A DNA stretch of 6,840 bases from an uncultured Eubacteriales bacterium (GCA_900553295.1 USCR01000127.1:1-6840); one strand, 5' to 3'; positions 1 through 6,215 are shown, counted from the first letter of the stretch. The notes: generated by a model not told the origin, from the sequence alone. Translations and numbers: made by a program.

Positions 1-60
1 ACGGATTACAATTCGCGGTTGTATGGAATCTTTCCCAGACACAGCGCAGCCGTGAGTTGT

Positions 61-104
61 AACAGAAACGGAAAAGGAGAGGACGGATAGTTTACCGCCC
101 TCTC
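61..104 (-). terminator. Intrinsic terminator after the truncated permease
   Basis: Read on the minus strand, a 10-bp stem (plus positions 95-104 pairing with 77-86, loop 87-94) is followed by a T-rich run, CTTTTCCGTTTCTGTT. One pair (98 with 83) is G-U in minus-strand RNA but A-C on the plus strand, so the hairpin is better for minus-strand transcripts. It starts about 6 nt after the stop codon of the permease and therefore ends the two-permease operon. The T run is interrupted, so efficiency may be moderate. Confidence 0.7.
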
Positions 105-110
105 AATGCA

Positions 111-626
111 TTATTCTTCTCTCAGCATTTCCACTACGCTTTCTTTATCCGTCACTTTAATTGTAATATAAGGCACCACAACTCCGATAACCACCATAAA
201 AGGCAGAACCATCAGCATCATGATGAGCACCATCAGCGCGTTTTTCCCCCGGAACTCAAAGCGGCTAAGCGCATAGGCCGTTAAGGGGATCACCAGTCCC
301 TGACCCACCAGAATCGCGGCCGTATACATCGCCGAGTTGCAGAACAGCTTCAAATAGCTGGGCTCTTCAATGAGTATTTTATAATACTGCCGCAGGGAAA
401 ATACCGCAGGGGAAAGCGGTACGTCCATCCATACGGTCACGTCATAGTTGCCCCGCTGGTTCAGGAAACTGGTTATTTCCCCCTTGGGGAAAAAGGAATA
501 CAAAAACGTGAACACAATCGGCAGCAGGATCAGCGCACATAACGCCGTGAGCACAATCAGGGAGATGAAATACCCCACTCCATGCCGTCTGCGATGCCGC
601 ACACGCCGCACCGTTTTCTGCGTCAT
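111..626 (-). CDS. Truncated carbohydrate ABC transporter permease (MalG/UgpE type)
   Basis: Inner-membrane subunit of a binding-protein-dependent sugar importer (CUT1 type), expected to pair with the permease encoded just upstream. Visible are a basic N-terminus (residues 6-14), TM1 at about 20-44, an extracytoplasmic stretch, TM2 at about 96-119 ending in AYALSRFEFRGKNAL, which is the classic start of the MalG-family core, and TM3 at about 129-153. Family members run to about 270-300 residues with six TM segments and an EAA loop; this one stops at 171, so TM4-TM6 and the EAA loop are absent. The last 20 residues (PYITIKVTDKES...) are polar and do not look like permease sequence. There is no frameshifted remainder between the stop and the terminator. 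ATG at 626 is supported by GGGGAGG seven nt upstream and overlaps the upstream stop as ATGA, implying coupled translation. As written it should not make a working importer subunit. Family assignment is confident; whether it is a decayed gene, an in-frame deletion fusion or an assembly error is open. Confidence 0.8.
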   Translation of the reverse strand: MTQKTVRRVRHRRRHGVGYFISLIVLTALCALILLPIVFTFLYSFFPKGEITSFLNQRGNYDVTVWMDVPLSPAVFSLRQYYKILIEEPSYLKLFCNSAMYTAAILVGQGLVIPLTAYALSRFEFRGKNALMVLIMMLMVLPFMVVIGVVVPYITIKVTDKESVVEMLREE

Positions 627-1477
627 GCCGTTTCCTCCCCTCGAACCGCCTTCACCCGGTACATCAGGACAAACATAATGATCACCAGCACCGCAAAGGA
701 GTAAGCGGCCGTGGTCACATCCTGATAGTCCAGCTTGGCAAATTTATTGTTCATAAAGTGCTGTAAGGTGTATACCGCGTCATCGGGGTAGGAACCGCCG
801 ATGAAATACACTTCCTTAAAGATCTTGAACGCGTTGACCCACGCCAGCACAAACACCAGGAATGCGGTCGGCCAGATCTGGGGCAGGGTAATCTTGAAGG
901 CTTGTGTCAAACTGCCGGCGCCCTCCAGGGAGGCAAACTCGTACAGACTCGGGTGCACGGTCTCCAGCGCCGCAGAGAAAAGCACCACCGAAAAGCCAAG
1001 GTTTTTCCATATGTAAAGCAGAACCACAGGCACGCGCAGAGCGTTGCCTTCCAGCCACAGCACGCGCTCCATGCCCATGCTAACCACCAGACGGTTCACC
1101 ACGCCGCCGTAGTCGAACATGGTAAGCCAGATGAGCAGCAGCGCTGAAGAAGGCATCAAATAGGGCATGAGCAAAATGTTGCGGAATCCCGTGCTACGTT
1201 CCTTCAAACTTTTGAGCATGGCCGCCATCAAAAAGGACAAGAGCCAAATGGTGGGCGCACAAAGCACGGACAGCTCCAGCGTGTTCTTTAAGCCCAACTG
1301 AAACATGGGGTTTTGCCATACGCGCAGATAATTGTCAAACCCCACGTAGTTGTTCGCAAAGCTGCCGTCCGTTACAGAATAATATACGCCCCCGAAAAAA
1401 GGTACCACGTAGAAGATGAGAATGCCCAGCATGCCTGGCAACATCAGCAACCAGACGATTTTCTTGCGGTGAAACAA
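623..1477 (-). CDS. Carbohydrate ABC transporter permease (MalF/UgpA type)
   Basis: Membrane subunit of a CUT1-type sugar importer. From the TTG at 1477 the product is 284 residues, close to the usual 290-300. TM1 spans about 7-28 (WLLMLPGMLGILIFYVVPFF, the typical N-terminal signature). Further TM segments lie at about 63-88, 99-120, 149-170, 204-222 and 256-274. The EAA loop, which contacts the ATPase, is at about 180-200 and reads EFASLEGA with a downstream LPQIWP, a mild variant of EAA..DGA. I chose TTG because GGGAGG lies 7 nt upstream and MFHRKK directly precedes TM1; the longer frame to 1594 adds a low-complexity Arg/Gly stretch with no family likeness. The stop overlaps the ATG of the second permease. 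No binding-protein or ATPase gene is in the window, so the substrate cannot be named; Clostridia often use a shared ATPase for such importers. The gene looks intact, unlike its partner. Confidence 0.85.
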   Translation of the reverse strand: MFHRKKIVWLLMLPGMLGILIFYVVPFFGGVYYSVTDGSFANNYVGFDNYLRVWQNPMFQLGLKNTLELSVLCAPTIWLLSFLMAAMLKSLKERSTGFRNILLMPYLMPSSALLLIWLTMFDYGGVVNRLVVSMGMERVLWLEGNALRVPVVLLYIWKNLGFSVVLFSAALETVHPSLYEFASLEGAGSLTQAFKITLPQIWPTAFLVFVLAWVNAFKIFKEVYFIGGSYPDDAVYTLQHFMNNKFAKLDYQDVTTAAYSFAVLVIIMFVLMYRVKAVRGEETA

Positions 1478-1490
1478 CCTTCCGCCTCCC
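1475..1490 (-). promoter_or_regulatory. RBS and TTG start of the first permease
   Basis: On the minus strand GGGAGG (plus 1485-1490) sits 7 nt before TTG (plus 1475-1477), which is in frame with the permease and opens directly onto its first membrane segment. This sets the start about 39 codons inside the longest open frame. Confidence 0.7.
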
Positions 1491-1623
1491 TGCACTCGCC
1501 CCCTCAGGACAGCCCCGCCGGCCTGCATCGCCGGCAAGGGTCCTCCCGCCGTGGGGAGCGGTTTCTCTTGCTGAAATTCAGCGCCACGAAGCAAGCGTCA
1601 CCCCGCCGCCTGCTTCCCTGCAC

Positions 1624-1648
1624 TGCCGTTCCTTTTATAGCAACGGCA
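1624..1648. repeat. Inverted repeat around a TATAAA, possible operator
   Basis: TGCCGTT (1624-1630) and AACGGCA (1642-1648) form perfect 7-bp arms separated by 11 bp. On the minus strand the spacer contains TATAAA (1640-1635), a possible -10 box about 160 nt before the permease start. I could not find a good -35 at 16-18 bp. The arrangement would suit a repressor site over the permease promoter, but this is inference from symmetry and place only; an RNA stem is the alternative. Confidence 0.3.
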
Positions 1649-1686
1649 CTTCCATGCCATTTCTTCCACAAAATGCCTTGTGCCCT

Positions 1687-1748
1687 AAAAAAAACTGAAA
1701 AAGGCGAAAGCGTCATGCTCCTTGCCATCAAGCGCTGCCGTTTTCGCC
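1687..1748 (-). terminator. Intrinsic terminator of the glycosyltransferase operon
   Basis: On the minus strand GGCGAAA (1748-1742) and TTTCGCC (1709-1703) pair, with an inner GCG/CGC extension and a large loop. They are followed at once by TTTTT and, after CAG, a run of eight T (1694-1687). It lies about 47 nt beyond the stop of the unknown membrane protein gene. The loop is longer than usual, but the stem plus double T run is convincing. Confidence 0.65.
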
Positions 1749-1794
1749 CTGTTTCGCAAGCCTGCTTTTCATAGTAACGCCTGCTGCCAGGCAA

Positions 1795-2277
1795 TCAGTC
1801 CAGCAGTTCCACCTGTTGGTACAGGCTGGTCAGCGTTTGCAGCAGCTGCGTTTGAGAATCTCCCGTGGTCATGCCGGTAACCAACTTTGTCTCGTAGTTG
1901 TCCAGCAAAGTATATAAGTTGGAAAATACGCTTTCCTCCACCATCCAGCCTGATGCCCCTTCCAAGCCCACATTCAGGTCATTGATGGTCTGCATGCTGT
2001 AAATATGCTGCCGTATCTTCCCCAGCGTGCTGGAGGAACCCGACCCTGCCGTGCGTGACAAGGTATTGCACAGCTGTAAGGCATTGCCACACTCCGTTTG
2101 AATTTTCTGTACAAAAAGCTCGTGTGCCGAGGATTGATACCGCATGGCATTGCCGCCGAAAATAGCCAGCGCAATCACCGCAACCAGTAACAGCATGGTG
2201 AATATCGACTGAACGCGTCTGCGAAGCTGACTGCTGCTGCCGTCTCCGCCGCGCATGTGGGGTGAGTACCGGTACAT
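1795..2277 (-). CDS. Small single-pass membrane protein of unknown function
   Basis: I do not recognise this 160-residue protein. A 23-residue hydrophilic N-terminus with Gly/Ser and three arginines (19-21) precedes one strongly hydrophobic segment at about 24-42, predicting an N-in, C-out signal-anchor. The remaining 118 residues look mostly helical (52-103 and 112-160) with a Ser/Gly-rich hinge at 76-83 and two cysteines (63 and 70). A one-TM anchor plus antiparallel-helix exterior is reminiscent of sensor or envelope-assembly accessory proteins, but no motif proves this. ATG is supported by AGGAGG at 7 nt spacing. It lies 52 nt after the glycosyltransferase stop with no promoter or strong terminator between, so the two are probably co-transcribed, and an intrinsic terminator follows. 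A role tied to the surface glycan made by the neighbour is plausible but only inferred. Confidence 0.75.
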   Translation of the reverse strand: MYRYSPHMRGGDGSSSQLRRRVQSIFTMLLLVAVIALAIFGGNAMRYQSSAHELFVQKIQTECGNALQLCNTLSRTAGSGSSSTLGKIRQHIYSMQTINDLNVGLEGASGWMVEESVFSNLYTLLDNYETKLVTGMTTGDSQTQLLQTLTSLYQQVELLD

Positions 2278-2329
2278 GAATCCGCCTCCTGCTCGGGTAA
2301 ATCTAACAGCTTATGTTAGCATATTTTTC

Positions 2330-3337
2330 TTATTCCGTAAAGGGGCGGCCTGCTGCCTGCTCCTGCGCCTCGCCTTCCTGATTGGTTTCCGGAGCATCCA
2401 GCACCTCTTCCACGATATAGCGCGGGCGGCGCTTGGTTTCATTGTAGATCTTGCCGACGTATTCGCCAATGACGCCCAGGCTCAGCAGCTGTATCCCCCC
2501 CAGCGCCCAGATGGAGCAGGCCAGGGACGTCCAGCCGTCCACCGTGTGCCCCGCCAGCTTGCGGATCAGGAAGTATAGCAGCATCACTACGCTAACGAAA
2601 AACACCACAGCCCCCAGCAGCAGGATCATGCGAATGGGCTTGACGGAAAAGGAGGTGATTCCATCCATGGCAAAGGCAATCATTTTCTTCAGGGGATACT
2701 TGGACTCCCCCGCAAAGCGTTCGCCGCGCTCATAGGGAACCTGCGCGCTCTGAAAGCCCACCAGGGGGACAATGCCCCGCAGAAACAGGTTCACCTCACT
2801 GAACTGGCCCAGGGCCTCCACTGCCCGGCGACTCATCAGGCGGTAGTCCGCGTGATTATATACAATGTCCACACCCATGGCCTGCATAAAGCGGTAGAAT
2901 CCTTCCGCCGTAACGCGCTTGAAGGTGGTGTCCGTCTTGCGGGCGGAGCGCACGCCATACACCACCTCAGCCCCCGCCTGGTACGCATCCAGCATCCGGT
3001 CCACGGCGTGAATGTCGTCCTGCAGGTCAGCATCCATGGAAACGATCACGTCCGCATGCTTGGCTGCCTCCATCAGTCCGGCCAGCAGGGCATTCTGGTG
3101 GCCGCGGTTCCGGCTGAGCTTCAGGCCGGAAAATACCTCCGGCTGCTCCCGGTGCAACTGCGCAATCAGCTCCCAGGTGCGATCCTTGGAACCATCATTG
3201 ACAAACAGCACCCGACTACCGGGAGCAATCCTGCCCTGGGCCGTCAGATCTTCCAGCTTTTTCCTTAGCCGCGACGCTGTTTCCATCAAAACCGCTTCTT
3301 CATTATAGCAAGGTACGACCACATACATTCTGGTCAT
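2330..3337 (-). CDS. Family 2 glycosyltransferase, GtrB/DPM1 type with two C-terminal membrane helices
   Basis: Probably transfers a sugar from a nucleotide donor to a polyprenyl phosphate at the inner face of the membrane, giving a lipid-linked sugar for envelope glycan decoration. The 335-residue protein has the GT2 motifs in order: VPCYNEE (8-14), NDGSKDRT (47-54), SRNRGHQNALLAG (75-87), the DAD metal-binding triad in DADLQDD (102-108), the acceptor-side ADYRLMSRR (163-171) and ERFAGESKYPL (206-216). Two TM segments follow at about 236-258 and 270-290, then GEYVGKIY.ETKRRPRYI (291-308), a hallmark of the GtrB/ArnC/YkcC group, and an acidic Gln/Glu-rich tail. ATG at 3337 is preceded by AAGGAAGGA. 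It is the first gene of an operon with the small membrane protein and is driven by a near-consensus promoter. All catalytic motifs are intact. Donor and acceptor cannot be read from the sequence; undecaprenyl phosphate is the usual acceptor. Confidence 0.92.
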   Translation of the reverse strand: MTRMYVVVPCYNEEAVLMETASRLRKKLEDLTAQGRIAPGSRVLFVNDGSKDRTWELIAQLHREQPEVFSGLKLSRNRGHQNALLAGLMEAAKHADVIVSMDADLQDDIHAVDRMLDAYQAGAEVVYGVRSARKTDTTFKRVTAEGFYRFMQAMGVDIVYNHADYRLMSRRAVEALGQFSEVNLFLRGIVPLVGFQSAQVPYERGERFAGESKYPLKKMIAFAMDGITSFSVKPIRMILLLGAVVFFVSVVMLLYFLIRKLAGHTVDGWTSLACSIWALGGIQLLSLGVIGEYVGKIYNETKRRPRYIVEEVLDAPETNQEGEAQEQAAGRPFTE

Positions 3338-3372
3338 GCCGATCCTTCCTTTCTCGCTAACGCCATATTTTT

Positions 3373-3401
3373 ATGATAACTACCCGTACCGCGCTTGTCA
3401 A
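3373..3401 (-). promoter_or_regulatory. Promoter of the glycosyltransferase operon
   Basis: On the minus strand a perfect -35 TTGACA (3401-3396), a 17-bp spacer and -10 TATCAT (3378-3373), followed by an A-rich start region. It lies 36 nt upstream of the ATG. The match to a housekeeping sigma-A promoter is strong. Its -35 overlaps that of the plus-strand promoter by five bases. Confidence 0.8.
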
Positions 3402-3423
3402 GGCGGCGCGGAATGTGTACAAT
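3395..3423 (+). promoter_or_regulatory. Promoter of the rRNA methyltransferase gene
   Basis: -35 TTGTCA (3395-3400), 17-bp spacer and -10 TACAAT (3418-3423), each one mismatch from consensus. Transcription would start near 3430, giving a leader of about 40 nt before the ATG. The -35 box is the near-palindromic partner of the minus-strand TTGACA. Confidence 0.8.
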
Positions 3424-3470
3424 AAAGGCTGCGTTTTTTCATTTAAGCAACGAATTTCCAGGAGGTTTTC

Positions 3471-4820
3471 ATGCACAAGAATCAGCAAGGGATGCTCCGT
3501 GCCGACGCCCTTGGCGCCGACATGGAAGGCATTTGCCGGGATGAGGGCCGCGCGGTGTTTGTGCCAGGGTTGCTGCCCGGGGAAGAAGGGCTGGTGCGCA
3601 TTGTAAAGGAACAGAAGCGCTTTGCCTTTGGCCGGCTTATGGCGCCTCCCGCCACGCCTTCCCCCGACCGGCGTGATCCCGGCTGCGCTGCCTATCCCCG
3701 CTGCGGTGGTTGCTCCTGCCGGCATATGCGTTATGCCGCCACCCTGGAGCAAAAGCGGCGGCAGGTAGCCGACTGTTTCCAGCGTATCGGCGGGCTTACG
3801 GTTGACGTACCGCCGGTGCTCGGCATGGAGCACCCCTTTGCCTACCGCAACAAAACCGCCTTGCCCATGGGCGGCACGGCCGAGCAGCCTCTGGCGGGCT
3901 TTTTCGCTCCCCGGAGCCATGCGCTGATTCCGCTTACGGACTGCCCCAACGCCATGCCTCCCGCCGGTGATATTTTGCGCGCATTTCTAAACTGGATGCG
4001 CACGCATCACGTTGCCCCCTACCAGGAGGAAAACCACACCGGGCTGTGCCGCCATCTGGTCATCCGCGTAAACCGGCGTGGTGAGGCCATGGTCACCGTA
4101 GTGGTCAACGGCACCGCGCTGCCCCATGCGGCATCCCTCTGGGCGACGCTTCAGCCGCTGGGCGCCGTGAGTTTGATTCTCAACAGCAACACCCAGCGTA
4201 CCAATGTTATTCTCGGCCCATCGTATACAACCCTTTATGGCCTGGATACCCTAGAGGATGAGCTCTGCGGCTCCCGCTTTCAGCTGCATCCGGCCAGCTT
4301 TTTTCAGGTCAATCCCGTGCAGACGGAAACCCTTTACCGTTTGGCACTGGAGTTTGCCCAGCTGCGCGGCGACGAGCTGGTGTGCGACCTGTACTGCGGC
4401 GCTGGCACCATCTCCCTGATGCTGGCAAGGCACTGCCGTCAGGTCCTGGGGGTGGAAATTGTTCCCCAGGCCATTGAGAACGCCAAAGCAAACGCCCTGC
4501 ATAACGGCACCGGCAATGTGGACTTCCACTGTGCACCGGCGGAGGAACTGCTGCCCCGGCTGGTGGAGCGCGGTCTGCGTCCGCAGGTCATGGTCGTTGA
4601 TCCCCCACGCAAGGGACTGGAACCCGCCGTCATTGATGCCGTGGCCCAGGCCGCCCCGGAACGGATTGTTTACGTTTCCTGCAACCCTGCTACCCTTGCC
4701 CGGGACGCGGCCCTGCTCTGCCAGCGAGGCTACACCCTGGAAAAGGTGCAGAGCGTGGACATGTTTTGCTGGACCAGCGGCATCGAAACCGTGGCGCAAT
4801 TTGTCCGGTCACAGGCATAA
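3471..4820 (+). CDS. rlmD: 23S rRNA (uracil-5-)-methyltransferase, RlmD/RumA type
   Basis: SAM-dependent enzyme forming 5-methyluridine in 23S rRNA; E. coli RlmD acts on U1939, while some Bacillota homologues (RlmCD) also modify U747, which cannot be decided here. The 449-residue protein has a short N-terminal TRAM-like RNA-binding domain (about 8-56, with VFVPGLLPGEEG), the iron-sulfur cysteines C72, C78 and C81 (spacing Cx5CGGC) with the fourth at C158, YRNK at 125-128, FFQVNP at 277-282, the SAM loop DLYCGAGTISL at 306-316, DPPRKG at 377-382, and the nucleophile C404 in VSCNPATLARD. The general-base glutamate is E439. The segment before it reads DMFCWTSGIE where E. coli has DMFPHTGHLE, a notable change. 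ATG has AGGAGG at 5 nt spacing. It appears monocistronic with its own promoter, and diverges from the glycosyltransferase operon. Family is certain; exact target uridines are not. Confidence 0.93.
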   Translation: MHKNQQGMLRADALGADMEGICRDEGRAVFVPGLLPGEEGLVRIVKEQKRFAFGRLMAPPATPSPDRRDPGCAAYPRCGGCSCRHMRYAATLEQKRRQVADCFQRIGGLTVDVPPVLGMEHPFAYRNKTALPMGGTAEQPLAGFFAPRSHALIPLTDCPNAMPPAGDILRAFLNWMRTHHVAPYQEENHTGLCRHLVIRVNRRGEAMVTVVVNGTALPHAASLWATLQPLGAVSLILNSNTQRTNVILGPSYTTLYGLDTLEDELCGSRFQLHPASFFQVNPVQTETLYRLALEFAQLRGDELVCDLYCGAGTISLMLARHCRQVLGVEIVPQAIENAKANALHNGTGNVDFHCAPAEELLPRLVERGLRPQVMVVDPPRKGLEPAVIDAVAQAAPERIVYVSCNPATLARDAALLCQRGYTLEKVQSVDMFCWTSGIETVAQFVRSQA

Positions 4821-4888
4821 TTCCCCTGGTATGGAGCACCGCCGCCACGCACTCCTGTATCTTTTGGGAGAGCTTTTTCCAATTTGCC

Positions 4889-4926
4889 AGAATTTTGAAA
4901 AAACGCTTGCTTTTTTTGTAAAATCT
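4889..4926 (+). terminator. A+T-rich imperfect dyad downstream of rlmD, weak terminator candidate
   Basis: An imperfect inverted repeat (4889-4906 with 4909-4926, 14 of 18 positions matching) contains AAAAAACGC, two T, then GC and seven T. The paired core is A/T-rich with little G+C, so it is a poor intrinsic terminator. The T and A tracts also lie just upstream of the next promoter, where they could act as an UP element. It is the only candidate end signal I see for rlmD. Confidence 0.3.
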
Positions 4927-4927
4927 C

Positions 4928-4956
4928 TTTCATGTTTCGACAAGATAGGGTATAAT
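4928..4956 (+). promoter_or_regulatory. Promoter of the prs-GNAT operon
   Basis: A perfect -10 TATAAT (4951-4956) lies about 40 nt before the GTG start. The -35 region at 4928-4933 (TTTCAT, 17-bp spacer) is poor, matching consensus mainly at its first two bases; A/T tracts further upstream may compensate. Transcription would begin around 4962-4966. Confidence 0.6.
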
Positions 4957-4982
4957 AACGGTTGGGAAAATCCAAGCGGAAT

Positions 4983-4997
4983 GAGGTTGATGGCGTG
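4983..4997 (+). promoter_or_regulatory. RBS and GTG start of the PRPP-synthetase-like gene
   Basis: GAGG (4983-4986) is 8 nt before GTG (4995-4997). The frame is open back to a TTG at 4962, but that codon falls at the expected transcription start, only 5 nt past the -10 box, so it cannot be the start of this transcript. GTG is the supported start. Confidence 0.65.
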
Positions 4998-6215
4998 ACT
5001 GATTTTGTTAGCACTTGGAATTCTGATTCTTTCCTGACTTATCCTGTCGGTCCTCTGGGGCTGATCGCCATGCACGGCACGGAAGAGCTTGGCGAAAAAG
5101 TGAATCAATGGTTGCTAAAATGGCGCTCCCATACAGAGGATGTAACCGCTCCCGGCGATATGCGCACGGCGCCCGGCCTGGAACGGCAGGACTTCCTGAT
5201 CAAGGTACATTGTCCCCGCTTTGGAAATGGCGAGGGCAAGGGTATGATTAAGGAATCCGTTCGCGGTTATGACATCTATATTCTCTGTGATGTGGGCGCT
5301 TACAACTGCACCTATGATATGTACGGCCAGAAGATCCCCATGAGCCCTGACGATCACTTCATGGACCTGAAGCGGATCATTGCCGCCATTGGCGGAAAGG
5401 CCAAGCGTATTAACGTGATTATGCCCATGCTCTATGAGGGACGGCAGCACCGCCGTTCTTCCCGCGAGAGTCTGGACTGTGCCATGGCCCTGCAGGATCT
5501 GGAACGCATGGGCGTAAGCAATATCATCACCTTTGATGCCCATGATCCGCGCGTGCAAAACGCGATTCCCACCAGTGGTTTTGAGTCCGTGATGCCGTCC
5601 TACCAAATCTTCAAGGCACTGCTAAAGCGGGACAAGACCCTGCAAATCGATAAAGAGCACATGATGATCGTCAGCCCCGACGAGGGCGCCATTGACCGGA
5701 ACATCTTCTATTCTTCCGTACTTGGGCTGGATATGGGATTGTTCTACAAGCGTCGGGACTACACCCGCATTGTGAATGGACGCAACCCCATTGTGGCTCA
5801 TGAGTACTTGGGTGACTCCGTGGAAGGAAAGGATATCTTTGTGGCCGACGATATCATCTCTTCCGGCGAATCCGTCATCGACCTGGCCCGGGAGCTGAAA
5901 AAGCGCAAGGCTAACCGCATTTTTGCGGCGGCTACCTTCGCGTTGTTCACCAACGGGTTGGAGATGTACAACAAGGCTTACGAGGAAGGCATCATTGATC
6001 GGGTTATTTCCACCAACCTGACCTATCGCACGCCTGAGTTGCAGGCAGCCGATTGGTTTGTGGAAGCAGATATGAGCAAATATATTTCTTATATCATCGC
6101 TACCCTGAATCACGACCGTTCCCTCTCCCGTCTGTTAAATCCCTACGACCGTATCCGTTCTCTCCTTACCCGTTATAACGCAGAGCAAACTGCGTCAGGT
6201 ATCCGTTTGGTATAA
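4995..6215 (+). CDS. prs: Ribose-phosphate pyrophosphokinase-like protein (long clostridial form)
   Basis: Resembles PRPP synthetase, which transfers pyrophosphate from ATP to ribose 5-phosphate for nucleotide, His and Trp synthesis in the cytosol. It has 406 residues against 317 in B. subtilis Prs. Extra length lies before the first substrate loop (about 44-70) and in a C-terminal extension of roughly 40-50 residues. Landmarks: RFGNGE (75-80) for RFSDGE, ESVRGYDIYIL (87-97) for ESIRG, GRQHRRSSRE (149-158) for ARQDRKARSRE, DAHDPRVQ (181-188) with the metal-site His183, SPDEGAIDR (227-235) for SPDHGGVTR, and KRR (252-254), which carries the catalytic Lys and Arg of the family. The PRPP-binding loop reads DDIISSGES (285-293) instead of DDIIDTAGT. 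The overall order of motifs is preserved, so membership in the PRPP synthetase/phosphoribosyltransferase fold is secure. The loop changes leave activity, allostery or even a regulatory role open. It is the first gene of an operon and its stop overlaps the next start. Confidence 0.8.
   Translation: MTDFVSTWNSDSFLTYPVGPLGLIAMHGTEELGEKVNQWLLKWRSHTEDVTAPGDMRTAPGLERQDFLIKVHCPRFGNGEGKGMIKESVRGYDIYILCDVGAYNCTYDMYGQKIPMSPDDHFMDLKRIIAAIGGKAKRINVIMPMLYEGRQHRRSSRESLDCAMALQDLERMGVSNIITFDAHDPRVQNAIPTSGFESVMPSYQIFKALLKRDKTLQIDKEHMMIVSPDEGAIDRNIFYSSVLGLDMGLFYKRRDYTRIVNGRNPIVAHEYLGDSVEGKDIFVADDIISSGESVIDLARELKKRKANRIFAAATFALFTNGLEMYNKAYEEGIIDRVISTNLTYRTPELQAADWFVEADMSKYISYIIATLNHDRSLSRLLNPYDRIRSLLTRYNAEQTASGIRLV

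Larger units (their letters stand above)
1478..1794. other. 317-nt gap between the unknown membrane protein gene and the permease operon
   Basis: On the minus strand this gap holds, in order, the intrinsic terminator of the preceding operon (1687-1748), an inverted repeat around TATAAA (1624-1648), then a G+C-rich leader ending in the permease RBS. A 96-codon minus-strand frame spans it but runs through the terminator and is rich in Arg/Ser without family likeness, so I do not call it. I found no promoter with both boxes well matched, and no sugar-binding-protein gene or remnant of one, although such a gene usually sits here. Confidence 0.6.

Noticed and set aside
1..89. Short plus-strand open frames at the left edge (stops at 52-54, 58-60 and 87-89) that could be the end of a convergent gene
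   Set aside because: Too short to judge, without recognisable sequence, and the adjacent hairpin favours the minus strand.
1478..1594. N-terminal extension of the first permease to an ATG at 1594
   Set aside because: The extra 39 residues have no family likeness, while a TTG with a strong RBS sits directly before the first membrane segment.
1504..1794. Minus-strand 96-codon open frame between the membrane protein and permease genes
   Set aside because: It reads straight through the intrinsic terminator at 1687-1748, has no Shine-Dalgarno site that I can see and an Arg/Ser-rich composition typical of non-coding G+C-rich DNA.
2303..2319. Small inverted repeat CTAACA-N5-TGTTAG between the glycosyltransferase and the membrane protein gene
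   Set aside because: Only 6 A/T-rich base pairs and no T run on the minus strand, so it is unlikely to terminate the operon.
3357..3920. Minus-strand 187-codon open frame overlapping the start of rlmD
   Set aside because: It is a shadow of the well-supported rlmD reading frame and spans both promoters.
4251..4799. Minus-strand 182-codon open frame inside rlmD
   Set aside because: Antisense shadow; the plus-strand frame carries every catalytic motif of the family.
4962..4994. TTG start for the PRPP-synthetase-like protein
   Set aside because: It lies at the expected transcription start, 5 nt past TATAAT, so it would leave no leader or RBS; GTG at 4995 has both.
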